Source of the DNA: Methylobacter sp.
GTDB lineage: Bacteria; Pseudomonadota; Gammaproteobacteria; Methylococcales; Methylomonadaceae
DNA length: 64,000 nt
Direction: 5' to 3'
Assembly: GCA_028716975.1 (NCBI GenBank)
Contig: JAQUOU010000005.1
Location: forward strand, 62,001-126,000
Shown: positions 11,284 through 20,745 of the stretch, one piece after another
How positions within the stretch are numbered: the first letter of the stretch is position 1
Layout of the letters: each line of letters starts with the position of its first letter
The notes under the pieces: model-generated
The model's database searches: none
What the model was told of the DNA's origin: nothing
What the model saw: only the letters and a program-made list of their open reading frames with translations
Made by a program: the position numbers and the translations under genes

Positions 11284-12549
11284 TTAAAGCATTTCTTCAA
11301 CTTCTACCGATTTCAACAAGCCCAAATGTTTTGCCTCAATTTCAATGACTAATTTACTTGCCCCGAAAGCATCAATTTGCTCATCAATAATTTTTGCATA
11401 AGTAAATAATTTTGCTCTTATATTGCCCTGGTCAGGTTGTAAATAACATTTTTTCTTAACTTTGGGCGTTGAAAATATTTCAGCCAATACTTGATAAAGT
11501 AGATCAATGCCCATCCCTGTCTCTGCGGATAACCATACCCGCAGTGGATTGCCGGCTTCATCCCTGTCAATTCGAGGATTGATACCATCCAGTAAATCTA
11601 TTTTGTTAAAAATTTCAAGCTGCCTGATATTATTAGCTTTAATGTCTGTCAGAACCTGGTTGACCTGGACAATGGTTTCATCTCTGTCCTCAGCATTCGC
11701 ATCAATCACATGTAGTAGTAAATCCGCTTCGCTGGCTTCTTGCAGGGTGGATTTAAACGCAGCTACCAGTTCATGCGGTAAATGCCTTATAAAGCCAACC
11801 GTATCAGCCAAAACGACTTCGCCGTTATCAGGTAATCGACAGCTGCGCAAGGTAGGATCTAATGTTGCGAATAATTGATCTGCCGTATAAATATCCGCGC
11901 CGGTCAGTTTATTAAATAAAGTTGATTTACCGGCATTGGTATAACCCACTAAAGAAACCGAAGGAATTTCGGCTTTTTTTCGTTTACTACGTCCTTGATG
12001 CCGTTGCTGATCGACTTTTTCCAAACGGCGTTGTATCTGTTTGATACGTAACCCTAATAATCGTCTGTCGGTTTCCAATTGAGTTTCACCCGGCCCGCGA
12101 AGTCCGATCCCTCCTTTCTGGCGCTCCAAATGCGTCCAACCTCGAACCAGCCGTGTAGATAAATGTTGCAATTGAGCCAGTTCGACTTGAAGCTTACCCT
12201 CGAAGGTCTGGGCTCTCTGGGCAAATATATCAAGAATCAAACCGTTTCTATCAACCACGCGGACACCCAAAGCCCCCTCCAGGTTTCTCTCCTGACTGGG
12301 TGAAAGCGGATGATTAAATAAAACGATGTCAGCAGAATATGTTTCAGTAATATTCTTAAGCTCATCAAGCTTACCTTTACCGACGAAATATTTTGGATCG
12401 GGACTTTTGCGGCTGCCCGTTACTACATAAACAGGATCAGTTCCGGCTGATTTGGCTAATTCTTTTAACTCTAAAAGATCTTCCTGCCCGGAATGAAGTG
12501 TCAGGTGAACCAGAACTGCCCGGTCACCTGAATCGGGACGATCAAACAA
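11284..12549 (-). CDS. hflX: Ribosome-associated GTPase HflX
   Basis: A 421-residue OBG/HflX GTPase that binds and splits stalled 70S ribosomes. The HflX N-terminal domain ends at the Gly-rich linker (RQKGGIGLRGPGETQLETDR), followed by the G domain: Walker A GYTNAGKSTLFN (G1), DTVGFIRHLPHELV (G3), and NKIDLL (G4). The start is a TTG (12547-12549), giving MFDRPDSGD, a typical HflX beginning. It lies between hfq and hflK as in most gammaproteobacteria. Confidence 0.96.
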   Translation of the reverse strand: MFDRPDSGDRAVLVHLTLHSGQEDLLELKELAKSAGTDPVYVVTGSRKSPDPKYFVGKGKLDELKNITETYSADIVLFNHPLSPSQERNLEGALGVRVVDRNGLILDIFAQRAQTFEGKLQVELAQLQHLSTRLVRGWTHLERQKGGIGLRGPGETQLETDRRLLGLRIKQIQRRLEKVDQQRHQGRSKRKKAEIPSVSLVGYTNAGKSTLFNKLTGADIYTADQLFATLDPTLRSCRLPDNGEVVLADTVGFIRHLPHELVAAFKSTLQEASEADLLLHVIDANAEDRDETIVQVNQVLTDIKANNIRQLEIFNKIDLLDGINPRIDRDEAGNPLRVWLSAETGMGIDLLYQVLAEIFSTPKVKKKCYLQPDQGNIRAKLFTYAKIIDEQIDAFGASKLVIEIEAKHLGLLKSVEVEEML

Positions 12550-12642
12550 CTATGCACTCCTTTGACATGTTTATGTATCGGCTTTTATGTTCTTGTATTG
12601 CAATGCTTTCAACAAACAATGGACTCACCTGAAGTGATGGAG

Positions 12643-12882
12643 CTATGACTCGCTTGTTTCGTCATCGCGAAGAAGTTTTACTGCTTTACTCGGTACAATT
12701 GTCGATATAGCGTGCTTATAGACCATCTGGCTAACTGTGTTTTTCAGCATAATTACATATTGATCAAATGAATCTACTTTTCCCTGTAATTTTATTCCAT
12801 TAACAAGGAAAATTGAAACAGGTGTATGTTCCTTTCTAAGGGTATTTAGAAAATTATCCTGCAAATTTTGACCTTTTGACAT
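12643..12882 (-). CDS. hfq: RNA chaperone Hfq
   Basis: A 79-residue Sm-like protein of compact length. The Sm1 region ([35 protein letters not shown]) and the Sm2 motif [12 protein letters not shown] with the RNA-binding KH are intact. It forms hexamers that pair small RNAs with mRNAs. A good ribosome-binding site (AGGAGAAA) precedes the ATG. The short acidic C-terminal tail (RDDETSES) resembles non-enteric Hfq. First gene of the hfq-hflXKC block. Confidence 0.98.
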   Translation of the reverse strand: MSKGQNLQDNFLNTLRKEHTPVSIFLVNGIKLQGKVDSFDQYVIMLKNTVSQMVYKHAISTIVPSKAVKLLRDDETSES

Positions 12883-13056
12883 CCGGTTTCTCCTTATTTT
12901 TATATAAACTGTTTATTAAGATAACTGCAATTGCACGCCAATACAAATCATTATCTATCAAACTAAAAAAACTGTATTGATTATTTAAGCTCTCCGATAA
13001 TCGTTTTTTCAGTCACTAACTTTTAATATTATAAAAAATCGGCTTATAATATGCCA

Positions 13057-14289
13057 TCAGCCAACAAAATCAATCACCAATCGCCTGTTTTGTGCGCGTC
13101 CCTGCGGACGTCTATTGGATCTGGTCGGCCTGTCTTCGCCATAGGCTTTTAACTGTATCCTTGCAGCAGGCACGCCTTTCCTTTCCAGGTAACGCTTAAA
13201 ATTTTCGCCTCTTTTCCGGGCAACAGCCTGATTATCGATTCTTGAGCCCTTGCTATCCGTATGACTACTGATGACCAGCCTGCCTTGATTAAAATAATCA
13301 CGCACATACCGGGCCAGCAAATCCAGCCGCTGTTTATCCCCTGAATCCAAATCGGCATTATTGCTATCAGTAAAATAAAAAAATCTTAAATCATCGGGAC
13401 CGAATACATCAATTTTAATAACATTGTTTTTTATATCAGTTAAGGTTTGCCTGGCTGATAATCTGTTTGCTGCAATACCCAGCTGTTTCAGCTGTGAAAC
13501 AACACCAGCGGCTCGTTGGACAAACAATTTCTTATCAGTACTTCCGGCTAGGGCTGTATCGCTACTGACGATAGCTTCGGTGCCTTCCGTCTGTTTCATA
13601 TAATCAGCAATTTTATTAACCTCCTGCTTAGCCAACTCACTCATGCGGTTACTGCCTTGATCAAAAAACAAGGTTCTACTTTGAATATTTTGAATGTTTT
13701 GTCCTTGCTGACCCTGCGCTTTAGTCCGAAAGATATTATTTTGTATTGCAACCGGACGCAAATTGTTCCTGCAATTAATGAATTCCTTATAACTGTCGCT
13801 AAAATTGATTGAAGATACCGCAACACGGGTTTCTTCCAAACTAATAACAGAAGAATCCCGTATATAAGTAAAGGTCGGATATTGCCCCTGTAATAAAATA
13901 TCCAGCATAGCTTCTGCTGCATCGCCATATACCGATAATCGGCCGTAGCTGCCATTCTCAACCGGCTGATCCAGATAAACCTGATAATCCGAGGAAGAAA
14001 ATGCCGCCTCATGCATCCAGGGCGCCGGCATAGCTGTTAAAGTGGCCTTAGTTACAGGGGACTTACGGCGTTGTTCCTGAATCGAAAATTGCAAAGGTTC
14101 ACCCGTCCGGTGAATAAAATCCGCACTTCCGTAAAAAAGAATAACCTGCTTCAAGTAACAAACTGTGTTGCTACCCTTAAATTGCCAATTAACTTCCTGC
14201 ATAGGAGCCTGATAATAGTCCGCAAAACTCCGGACACTTACCAGTAATAAAGTAATCATAATAACCCGTATACACATATGCATAATCAA
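13057..14289 (-). CDS. MotY-like OmpA-domain protein with an extra C-terminal region
   Basis: A 410-residue exported protein. A short signal (ending near RSFADYYQAP) leads into a MotY-type N-terminal domain: YYQAPMQEVNWQ, FYGSADFIHRTGEPLQF and ISFNFSDSYKEF-like text around residue 165 fit MotY, the T-ring protein of Na+-driven flagella that anchors the stator. The last ~110 residues form a normal OmpA/MotB peptidoglycan-binding domain (ISSHTDSKGSRIDNQAVARK, AYGEDRPTRSNR). Between them (about 200-300) lies a second, degenerate OmpA-like unit starting TLFFDQGSNRMSELAKQEV, making the protein ~120 residues longer than Vibrio MotY. Downstream of hfq, transcribed alone. No flagellar rod or filament genes are nearby. 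Confidence 0.75.
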   Translation of the reverse strand: MIMHMCIRVIMITLLLVSVRSFADYYQAPMQEVNWQFKGSNTVCYLKQVILFYGSADFIHRTGEPLQFSIQEQRRKSPVTKATLTAMPAPWMHEAAFSSSDYQVYLDQPVENGSYGRLSVYGDAAEAMLDILLQGQYPTFTYIRDSSVISLEETRVAVSSINFSDSYKEFINCRNNLRPVAIQNNIFRTKAQGQQGQNIQNIQSRTLFFDQGSNRMSELAKQEVNKIADYMKQTEGTEAIVSSDTALAGSTDKKLFVQRAAGVVSQLKQLGIAANRLSARQTLTDIKNNVIKIDVFGPDDLRFFYFTDSNNADLDSGDKQRLDLLARYVRDYFNQGRLVISSHTDSKGSRIDNQAVARKRGENFKRYLERKGVPAARIQLKAYGEDRPTRSNRRPQGRAQNRRLVIDFVG

Positions 14290-14336
14290 AAACCTGTCTT
14301 AGCTGACAATAACTATCGGCAGCAACGGTTTTTTTA

Positions 14337-15113
14337 TTACCCATCTTGTAAAAATTTTTCCACCAGCGCTAAAAAAACACCCGGTTGTTGCACGTGTAGC
14401 CAGTGACCGGCACTGGCGACAATACTTAGAATAGCTGTGGGAAATAATTTAGTTATGTTATAGGGCTTTAAATAGTTCGAATTTTCGCCAGCAATAAACA
14501 AGGTTTTCCGAGTAAAAGGCGCTAAATGACCGGTATCCGGAAACGCTATAATATTCGGCGCCATGCGCTGAAATATATCCAGGTCAATTCGCCAGCAATA
14601 CCCGCCGTTCTTCAAAATAAGATTCTGCAATAAAAATTGCCGGTAACTCAATTCAGGGATAACAGAAGCAAGCAGGATCTCGGCCTGTTTACGATTACTT
14701 ATCTCATTTAGCGGTAACGCCTTTAATGCCTGGATAAGATCATCAAACCTATGCTTGTAATTAACTGGCGCAATATCAACTACAATCAGCTTATTTACAT
14801 AGCCGGGATTATTAAGCGCGAACCACATAGCAACCTTGCCCCCCATACTATGGCCCAGCAAACTGACGGAATTTAACCGGTGATTATTTAGAAACAGCAA
14901 CAAATCGGCTGCCATAGCGGGATAATCCATGCAAGGATTATGAGGCGACTCCCCATGATTACGCATGTCCAGCACATAAACATGAAATTTAGCTGACAAT
15001 TTTTCCGCTATGCTTCGCCAGTTACGCGAGGAGGCGAAAAAGCCATGCAGGATGATCAGGGGCAAATTATCCGCACTCCCGAATTCCTCAAAGGCTAAAT
15101 CCACGGCTGCCAT
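14337..15113 (-). CDS. Alpha/beta-hydrolase, YbfF-type esterase
   Basis: About 258 residues. The fold's signature is clear: oxyanion region LHGFFASSRNW, then DMRNHGESPH, nucleophile elbow LLGHSMGGKVAM (Ser), a late Asp region and the catalytic His in SAGHWLHVQQP. These resemble E. coli YbfF, a small acyl-ester hydrolase. The start [12 protein letters not shown] at 15113 is preferred over one 17 codons upstream, because it overlaps the DUF445 stop by one base (TAATG) and gives the usual family N-terminus. Natural substrate unknown. Confidence 0.8.
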   Translation of the reverse strand: MAAVDLAFEEFGSADNLPLIILHGFFASSRNWRSIAEKLSAKFHVYVLDMRNHGESPHNPCMDYPAMAADLLLFLNNHRLNSVSLLGHSMGGKVAMWFALNNPGYVNKLIVVDIAPVNYKHRFDDLIQALKALPLNEISNRKQAEILLASVIPELSYRQFLLQNLILKNGGYCWRIDLDIFQRMAPNIIAFPDTGHLAPFTRKTLFIAGENSNYLKPYNITKLFPTAILSIVASAGHWLHVQQPGVFLALVEKFLQDG

Positions 15114-15829
15114 TAAAAGAAGACGAACAGTGCGCCTAGCAAACCGCCGAAAACGCCGCCCCACACCACCAGCCAGCCAAGATGTTCGCGGATAATTGCC
15201 TGAACCATTTCCTTGACCAGTTGAGGGGTTAATTCATTCAGGCGTTTATCAATCACTGTTTCAATTTTGCCGATAATGTCCTCGCTAATTTTGTGGGCAT
15301 TCAGGCCATGCCGTAATGCTGATTTAAATCGGTCAGACTCAACCATCTCCGTCAGGGTGATTTCTATTTTTTCGGTAAACGGTGCTTTTAATGGCGCCAG
15401 AGCTTCTTCTCCGCCCATCATAATCAACATGCCGCCAAAAGATGAGCCCATAATCGATGAAACCAGGCTTTCATAAATTTTGTCATAGTCAATTGCTTTT
15501 AGTAACGGCGCAAGATTCAGCAATTTACCGCCTTGCTGTTCCTCAGTTTCAATAAACTGTTCGATATTGTTCACGGTAAAAAACTGCTGCATCATCAGTT
15601 GCTTGATGGAGAACTTAAATTCTTCAAACCGATTCGGTATAACTCCCGACCCGTATAAAAAAGGCACTTCCTCAAATAACATATAAATCGCCAGCCAATT
15701 GGTGATTGCTCCCGATAAGGCAAAAAAACCGATTGATTTGATTAATTCCTGTTGAAAAAGGTAACCGATTAAAATAATAACAGCGGAGACCAGGTTAGTA
15801 ACAGAACTTTTGTTAAAGAATGACTTCAT
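15113..15829 (-). CDS. DUF445 family membrane protein
   Basis: A 238-residue protein with hydrophobic segments at both ends ([31 protein letters not shown] and a C-terminal [18 protein letters not shown]) and a charged helical middle, the usual DUF445 layout. The motif [29 protein letters not shown] near the N-terminus is characteristic. Function is unknown in the family. It overlaps the dihydrolipoamide dehydrogenase relic upstream by 4 bp and the esterase gene downstream by 1 bp, so the three sit in one former operon. Confidence 0.8.
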   Translation of the reverse strand: MKSFFNKSSVTNLVSAVIILIGYLFQQELIKSIGFFALSGAITNWLAIYMLFEEVPFLYGSGVIPNRFEEFKFSIKQLMMQQFFTVNNIEQFIETEEQQGGKLLNLAPLLKAIDYDKIYESLVSSIMGSSFGGMLIMMGGEEALAPLKAPFTEKIEITLTEMVESDRFKSALRHGLNAHKISEDIIGKIETVIDKRLNELTPQLVKEMVQAIIREHLGWLVVWGGVFGGLLGALFVFF

Positions 15830-16229
15830 CGTTTTTTAATAAAAAGATCAGTAATAGTGCCTTCGATCATTTCAGCTGAAAACCCCAATGTTTCAGCCAG
15901 GGTAGGATCTGCGTGAACCGTTAACGCCAAATCTTCAGCGCCGGCTCCCATCTCCAACGCCAGCACAGCTTCTGCTATTAATTCACCGGCATGGGTACCG
16001 AGAATACGCCCTAATTTTTTATCGCAAAGTATTTTAGTCACGCCTTTCTTAGCATTAGCAACAGGTAACAAGGCTTTGAAGGAATACAACCGACATTTAC
16101 ACAACCCCCAACCAAAACTGGATAACATTCAATTAAGGTCACTTGGTTACCCAAATCCGCTTCCCGAAACGCTGCTGTATTACCACAGGGGCTACCGCCC
16201 ACCACCAAAACTTCTCTTTTCAATTGCAC
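15826..16229 (-). pseudogene. lpd: Dihydrolipoamide dehydrogenase with large internal deletion
   Basis: The minus strand begins MQLKREVLVVGGSPCGNTAA, then [10 protein letters not shown] and [12 protein letters not shown], the FAD-binding start and redox disulfide (CVNVGC) of E3/Lpd. Similarity then stops after ~50 residues. In another frame the sequence resumes at [16 protein letters not shown] and [20 protein letters not shown], ending [11 protein letters not shown], the dimer-interface C-terminus of the same protein ([11 protein letters not shown] holds the catalytic His region). Around 330 residues and the reading frame are lost, so the gene cannot encode an active enzyme. A functional E3 must be elsewhere. 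The 4-bp overlap with DUF445 downstream is retained. Confidence 0.85.
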
Positions 16230-16399
16230 ACCTTTAAGTAATTTTAACGTGTTGTTCAGTATCTGAAATACTAACTAAAAACAAATAAAGTATAAATCAA
16301 GATCAGCCTGTTATAAATCTTATAGCCAAGTTGAAAGGCTTATAAATATTCAATTGTTTAGCTAAGCATGTTAATAATTATCGAGGCAATTTGCATTTT

Positions 16400-17578
16400 T
16401 TATACATATTGACCCGCGCACCAGCCCGATGACCATGCCCACTGAAAATTGTAGCCGCCCAGCCAACCGGTAACATCCATAACTTCACCGATAAAATAAA
16501 GTCCCGGTACCTTCTTGCTTTCCATGGTTTTAGAAGAAATGGCGTCACAATCCACTCCTCCCAAGGTAACTTCAGCAGTACGGTAACCTTCAGTACCATT
16601 GGGCTTGATTGACCAGCCGTGAAACTGATCGGAAATCTGTTGAATCTGCCGGTCAGATAAGTCCTGTAAAGACAGATTCAGCAAATCCTCATTTAATAAA
16701 CACCTGATCACCCGCTTGGGCAAATAGCCATCCAAAACCATTTTTAAGGTATATTTTATTTTTTGCCGGCGCTTTGATTTCAACTCTACGTCTAAGTTTA
16801 CCTGAGGTAGTAGGTTAACCATAACGTCTTCTCCAGGCTGCCAATAAGACGAAATCTGTAACATGGCGGGCCCGCTTAAGCCGCGATGAGTAAACAGCAT
16901 ACTTTCCCGAAAAGCCTGTCTTTTATTACTGACCAGGCACGGCACGGATATTCCGGATAAAGTAGAAAATTTGTCTTTATCCTCAGGGTGAAGGGTAAAA
17001 GGCACGAGCCCTGCCCTGGTTGATAGCACATTAATGCCAAATTGTTCTGCAATTTTGTAACCCAAAGGCGTAGCACCCATCTTGGGTATCGATAATCCTC
17101 CTGTTGCTATAACTAACGATTTGCAGGCAAAACTGCCGTTACCGGTTTTTATATGAAACTGACCGGATAGTTGTTCAATTTTCTCTATGCGCGTACTCAA
17201 CTGCATAATCACGCTGACCTTGGCGCATTCCGATAACAACATAGCCAGGATATCCTTGGCGCTTACATTGCAAAATAACTGCCCGTGAGCTTTTTCATGA
17301 AAAGCAATCCGGTATCTTTCGATTAATGCCAAAAAATCCCACTGTGTATAGCGGCTCAGCGCGGACTTGCAAAAATGCGGATTATTGGAAATAAAACTAC
17401 CGGATTCAATAAAATAATTAGTGAAATTACAACGACCGCCTCCGGACATCAGAATTTTTTTTCCGGCCTTATTGGCATGATCCAAAACAATCACTTTACG
17501 GCCGCGTTTGCCCGTCTCGATTGCGCACATCAACCCTGCAGCACCTGCACCGATAATAATTACATCGGTCTCATTCAT
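16400..17578 (-). CDS. YhiN/HI0933-family flavoprotein
   Basis: About 392 residues. The N-terminus IIIGAGAAGLMCAIETGKRG is an FAD-binding Rossmann motif; KKILMSGGGRCNFTN is the family signature, and the C-terminus TLGGVDCDAISSKTMES with GEVMDVTGWLGGYNFQWAWS closes the FAD site. The family (BaiN/YhiN, HI0933) is a group of NAD(P)/FAD oxidoreductases with poorly defined substrates. The start at 17578 (MNETDVIII) is chosen because family members begin just before the glycine motif; an upstream ATG would add eight residues. Confidence 0.85.
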   Translation of the reverse strand: MNETDVIIIGAGAAGLMCAIETGKRGRKVIVLDHANKAGKKILMSGGGRCNFTNYFIESGSFISNNPHFCKSALSRYTQWDFLALIERYRIAFHEKAHGQLFCNVSAKDILAMLLSECAKVSVIMQLSTRIEKIEQLSGQFHIKTGNGSFACKSLVIATGGLSIPKMGATPLGYKIAEQFGINVLSTRAGLVPFTLHPEDKDKFSTLSGISVPCLVSNKRQAFRESMLFTHRGLSGPAMLQISSYWQPGEDVMVNLLPQVNLDVELKSKRRQKIKYTLKMVLDGYLPKRVIRCLLNEDLLNLSLQDLSDRQIQQISDQFHGWSIKPNGTEGYRTAEVTLGGVDCDAISSKTMESKKVPGLYFIGEVMDVTGWLGGYNFQWAWSSGWCAGQYV

Positions 17579-17893
17579 AACTTTTATCCATAGAAAAAAC
17601 AATCAACTATACAATATTATCCGCTTCTTTCATGATGCTCTTTGCTATTTATCCAGGAAAACTTGTACAGTGAAAAAACATCGTGGACTACAAGCCTCAT
17701 GACTTCGACCTTAAACTTTAATTTTTCCCAGCTTGCCACTCTTTCAGTGATAGGCTAGTATTTATTGAAGGTGGTTTTTAAAATCAGCCGCCTGTTTACA
17801 TCTTATTGCCCCGAAAATAAGTATCGCATAATAGAAAAAAGAAAAACCTGAAAGCCGTTATACTCAGCAACCCATAGTCAAGGAGATATATTA

Positions 17894-18544
17894 ATGTTAA
17901 AAAAAGCGACCATTTTCATTTCAGCTCTGCTAATTGCAACATTGAATGGCTGCGCATCTTACCGTTACTACGAAGTTAAAGATGCAGATTTGGTCGAAGT
18001 CAGCTATGATGCGACTTGTGAGCTAAAAGACAGGCTCACCAGGACGTTGCCTAAAAATTCCCTGATTATTGTCAGCACTCTTTTGAATGTAGATGATTTA
18101 AGCAAAACTTCTTCATTTGGCCGCATTATCTCAGATCAAATCGCTTCGGCTTTTCATAATTCAGGTTATCAGATTATTGGCATGGAAATGCCGATAGATC
18201 TGTTTGTCATGAAGGAAAAAGGAGCACTGCATCTTTCCGATGAAGCTAAAGCCGAGCTTAAACCTTATCGACCTGCGGTAATAGTTGGCGGAGTTTACGC
18301 TCCAGGAAAGAAAAATACCTATGTGTCGCTCCGTATTGTTGATTTACATACCAAGAATATAATTTCCTCTACTGATTTTTCCGTACCCATGGGTCCGGAT
18401 GCAAAATTTTTGCTGGAAACAAAAGAAGTAGGCTCCGCAGGAGCACGTTCTGAACCCAGTCTTGAAGGCCCAGGAGCAACTCCTGCTGTAGAAGAAACAG
18501 TGCCCCCGGTGGAAACTGAAACGCCGCCCGAAAACGTTAAGTAG
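17894..18544 (+). CDS. FlgO-family outer-membrane lipoprotein
   Basis: A 216-residue lipoprotein: signal ending in the lipobox LNGC (Cys ~20), then a FlgO domain (SLIIVSTLLNVDDLSKTSSF GRIISDQIASAF; residues ~60-170). In Vibrio, FlgO is an outer-membrane lipoprotein needed for flagellar stability. Here the last ~45 residues are a Pro/Glu-rich low-complexity tail (PPVETETPPENVK). A strong AAGGAGATAT ribosome-binding site precedes the ATG. Transcribed alone and convergent with the SUMF1 gene. Confidence 0.75.
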   Translation: MLKKATIFISALLIATLNGCASYRYYEVKDADLVEVSYDATCELKDRLTRTLPKNSLIIVSTLLNVDDLSKTSSFGRIISDQIASAFHNSGYQIIGMEMPIDLFVMKEKGALHLSDEAKAELKPYRPAVIVGGVYAPGKKNTYVSLRIVDLHTKNIISSTDFSVPMGPDAKFLLETKEVGSAGARSEPSLEGPGATPAVEETVPPVETETPPENVK

Positions 18545-18575
18545 CCATAGACTGAGGCTGGAATTATATCCGCTG

Positions 18576-19634
18576 TTAACGTACTTTGACCAAACGAAAA
18601 CCAAGATTAGCCTGGCGCGACCAGGCTATGCCCCAATTACGGGATGCAGCGCGTATCCTTGCGGCGTCTGCATTCCAGCCGCCGCCACGAATAGAAATCA
18701 ATATATCACCGGCCGGTTTCATATCGATGCATGCATCTTCATTACCCGCATATTTCTCCTCGTATTTTGTGCAGGTCCATTCCCATACATTGCCCAACAT
18801 GTCATGTAAATCGAAGTTATTGGCACGGAATGTATTAACGGTAGACGCAAAAAAATGACCATCTTCGCAATTATGCGTCTCAGGCCATTTAAACGGTCCT
18901 GATTTTGTATTGTCAGCTACATTTGCATAGCTGCAGGCAATATCCGGATTATTCCCCCAATACCGCGCGGTTGCAGTCTGTGCCCTTGCGGTATATTCCC
19001 ATTCGGCCTCGGTAGGGAGTCTATACTGCTGGCCGGTTTCCCGATTCAACCAATCGATATAAGCTACAACATCGTTCAAACTAACGCAGGAAACAGGATA
19101 AGCCTTTATCAAATAAGGGCCCTGAATAGGCTTTTTCCAGCTTGCCCATTGCCGCCAGTCCCACGGCTTGTCGGAATTTTTTTCATAGCTCCAGCAACCT
19201 TTTTCCTCAATATTTTGTTCTGCATCAGTAATGAAATGCGTAGCCGTCACAAACCTGCTGAATTCTTCTACAGTGACTTCATTTTTTGCCATCTTAAAAC
19301 CTTTGACACAAACCCGGTGAAGCATTTCATCAACACTGCGCCCTTGTTCCGTTTCCGGGCTGCCCATCTGAAAACACCCCGCCGGGATATTAACTACATT
19401 AGGTACTAATGCAGCACCTTTTTGCAGTTGCAGAATATTTAAAGACGAGAATATTCTTCTGCCTGATTCTTGAGCTATGCCGGAGGTTTCGTTAACGGCC
19501 GTTTTTATCTTGGATACATGGGCTTGATTATTATTAAGTTTGGCTAAATCACTTCCTGACTGCGCTTTTACCAAGCCTGTAAAAAACCAGGGCAGCAGGC
19601 TTAATAACAGACATACCACTTTACTAATCTGCAT
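18576..19634 (-). CDS. Exported SUMF1/FGE-fold protein, non-sulfatase type
   Basis: A 352-residue protein with a signal peptide (ending near VKAQSGS) and a C-terminal formylglycine-generating-enzyme fold from ~residue 80: IPAGCFQMGSPETEQGRS, FKMAKNEVTVEEF, LPTEAEWEYTARA, LHDMLGNVWEW and RGGGWNADAARIRAASR. In true FGEs the last motif carries the catalytic cysteine pair; here it has none, so sulfatase activation is unlikely. Such proteins often act as binding or structural modules in the envelope. It is convergent with the FlgO-family gene, and no sulfatase gene is nearby. Confidence 0.8.
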   Translation of the reverse strand: MQISKVVCLLLSLLPWFFTGLVKAQSGSDLAKLNNNQAHVSKIKTAVNETSGIAQESGRRIFSSLNILQLQKGAALVPNVVNIPAGCFQMGSPETEQGRSVDEMLHRVCVKGFKMAKNEVTVEEFSRFVTATHFITDAEQNIEEKGCWSYEKNSDKPWDWRQWASWKKPIQGPYLIKAYPVSCVSLNDVVAYIDWLNRETGQQYRLPTEAEWEYTARAQTATARYWGNNPDIACSYANVADNTKSGPFKWPETHNCEDGHFFASTVNTFRANNFDLHDMLGNVWEWTCTKYEEKYAGNEDACIDMKPAGDILISIRGGGWNADAARIRAASRNWGIAWSRQANLGFRLVKVR

Positions 19635-19970
19635 TTTAGAAATTCGTTTTCATAAATGTACCGAATTATCCGTCATAAGTTTACAAAAACTATAATTATC
19701 GAATTTATTAATCCGTCAGCCATTTGACTTGTTCTATTTATAATATCTTCTGTCATAGATTTTGAGAGACGTGCAATCCAATGAAAATTTCTTTGGTTCA
19801 GAAAGTTATATTGGTAAGTGTCCCAAAAACTATCCCAGCCTGCACAAGTTGATTGTTAATTAAAGTCTATAGGCTTTATGATATATAAAAATTGAGCCTA
19901 AAGTCCTGTTCATTATGAGCAGTGCTAAAAGCATATAGTCATGAACTGAAAGCCTGTAATTAATTTTAAC
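19635..19970. other. Intergenic region before mtgA
   Basis: 336 bases, AT-rich, between the divergently read SUMF1 and mtgA genes. It should hold both promoters. No supported gene, tRNA or repeat was seen; a 24-codon ATG frame at about 19781 has no recognisable similarity. Confidence 0.4.
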
Positions 19971-20708
19971 TTGGCAAACAAATTTCCTTACTCAAAGAGT
20001 AGAAAGCGGCAGTCGTTATCAATAGGAATAAGGCTGCGGAATACGCTGCTTTATTTACTACTGACCTTCATGGTTTCATCCATTATCCTGGTCACATTAC
20101 TTCGTTGGCTGCCTCCGCCCACATCAGCTTTTATGATATACCGGCATGTTCAGGATTTGGTGCAAGGCCGATCATTCAAATCAATTCGCTATAACTGGGT
20201 AAGCTCAAAGAAAATATCTACTTTCGCTTATTCGGCTGTTATTGCGGCCGAAGACCAACGCTTTTTTGAGCACTCCGGATTCGATTTGCATTCCATACAA
20301 TCATCAATCTATGTTTATATGGATGGCGGACGGCTTAGGGGCGCAAGTACAATTTCACAACAAGTTGCTAAAAACTTATTTCTTATTCCATCAAAAAGCT
20401 TCATCCGCAAAGGTCTTGAGGTATGGTTTACAATACTGCTTGAAGGATTATGGAGCAAGGAGCGGATATTACTGGTCTATCTTAATATAGCTGAATTCGG
20501 CGATCATTTATTTGGCATAGAAGCGGCCAGTCAGCGCTATTTTGCCATTCCTGCAAGACAGCTTAACCGGTCTCAGGCGGCAATCCTAGCTGCAACTCTA
20601 CCTAGTCCGTTACGACTACGGGCAACTCAGCCTTCGCGCTACTTATTCAAGCGGCAACTCTGGATACTCAGGCAAATGCAAAATCTTGGTCATCAGGATT
20701 ACAAATAA
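19971..20708 (+). CDS. mtgA: Monofunctional peptidoglycan glycosyltransferase
   Basis: A 245-residue GT51 enzyme that polymerises lipid II into glycan strands. One N-terminal transmembrane segment (LLYLLLTFMVSSIILVTLLR) precedes the GT51 domain: AAEDQRFFEHSGFDL (catalytic Glu), RGASTISQQVAKNLFL and KERILLVYLNIAEFG (second Glu region), and ASQRYF. No transpeptidase domain. The start is a TTG at 19971, the first in-frame start giving the family N-terminus; it has no strong ribosome-binding site. Convergent with rarA. Confidence 0.93.
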   Translation: MANKFPYSKSRKRQSLSIGIRLRNTLLYLLLTFMVSSIILVTLLRWLPPPTSAFMIYRHVQDLVQGRSFKSIRYNWVSSKKISTFAYSAVIAAEDQRFFEHSGFDLHSIQSSIYVYMDGGRLRGASTISQQVAKNLFLIPSKSFIRKGLEVWFTILLEGLWSKERILLVYLNIAEFGDHLFGIEAASQRYFAIPARQLNRSQAAILAATLPSPLRLRATQPSRYLFKRQLWILRQMQNLGHQDYK

Positions 20709-20745
20709 AGTCGCCTCCTGCGAATTGATGGGTCGGGCACAATAA

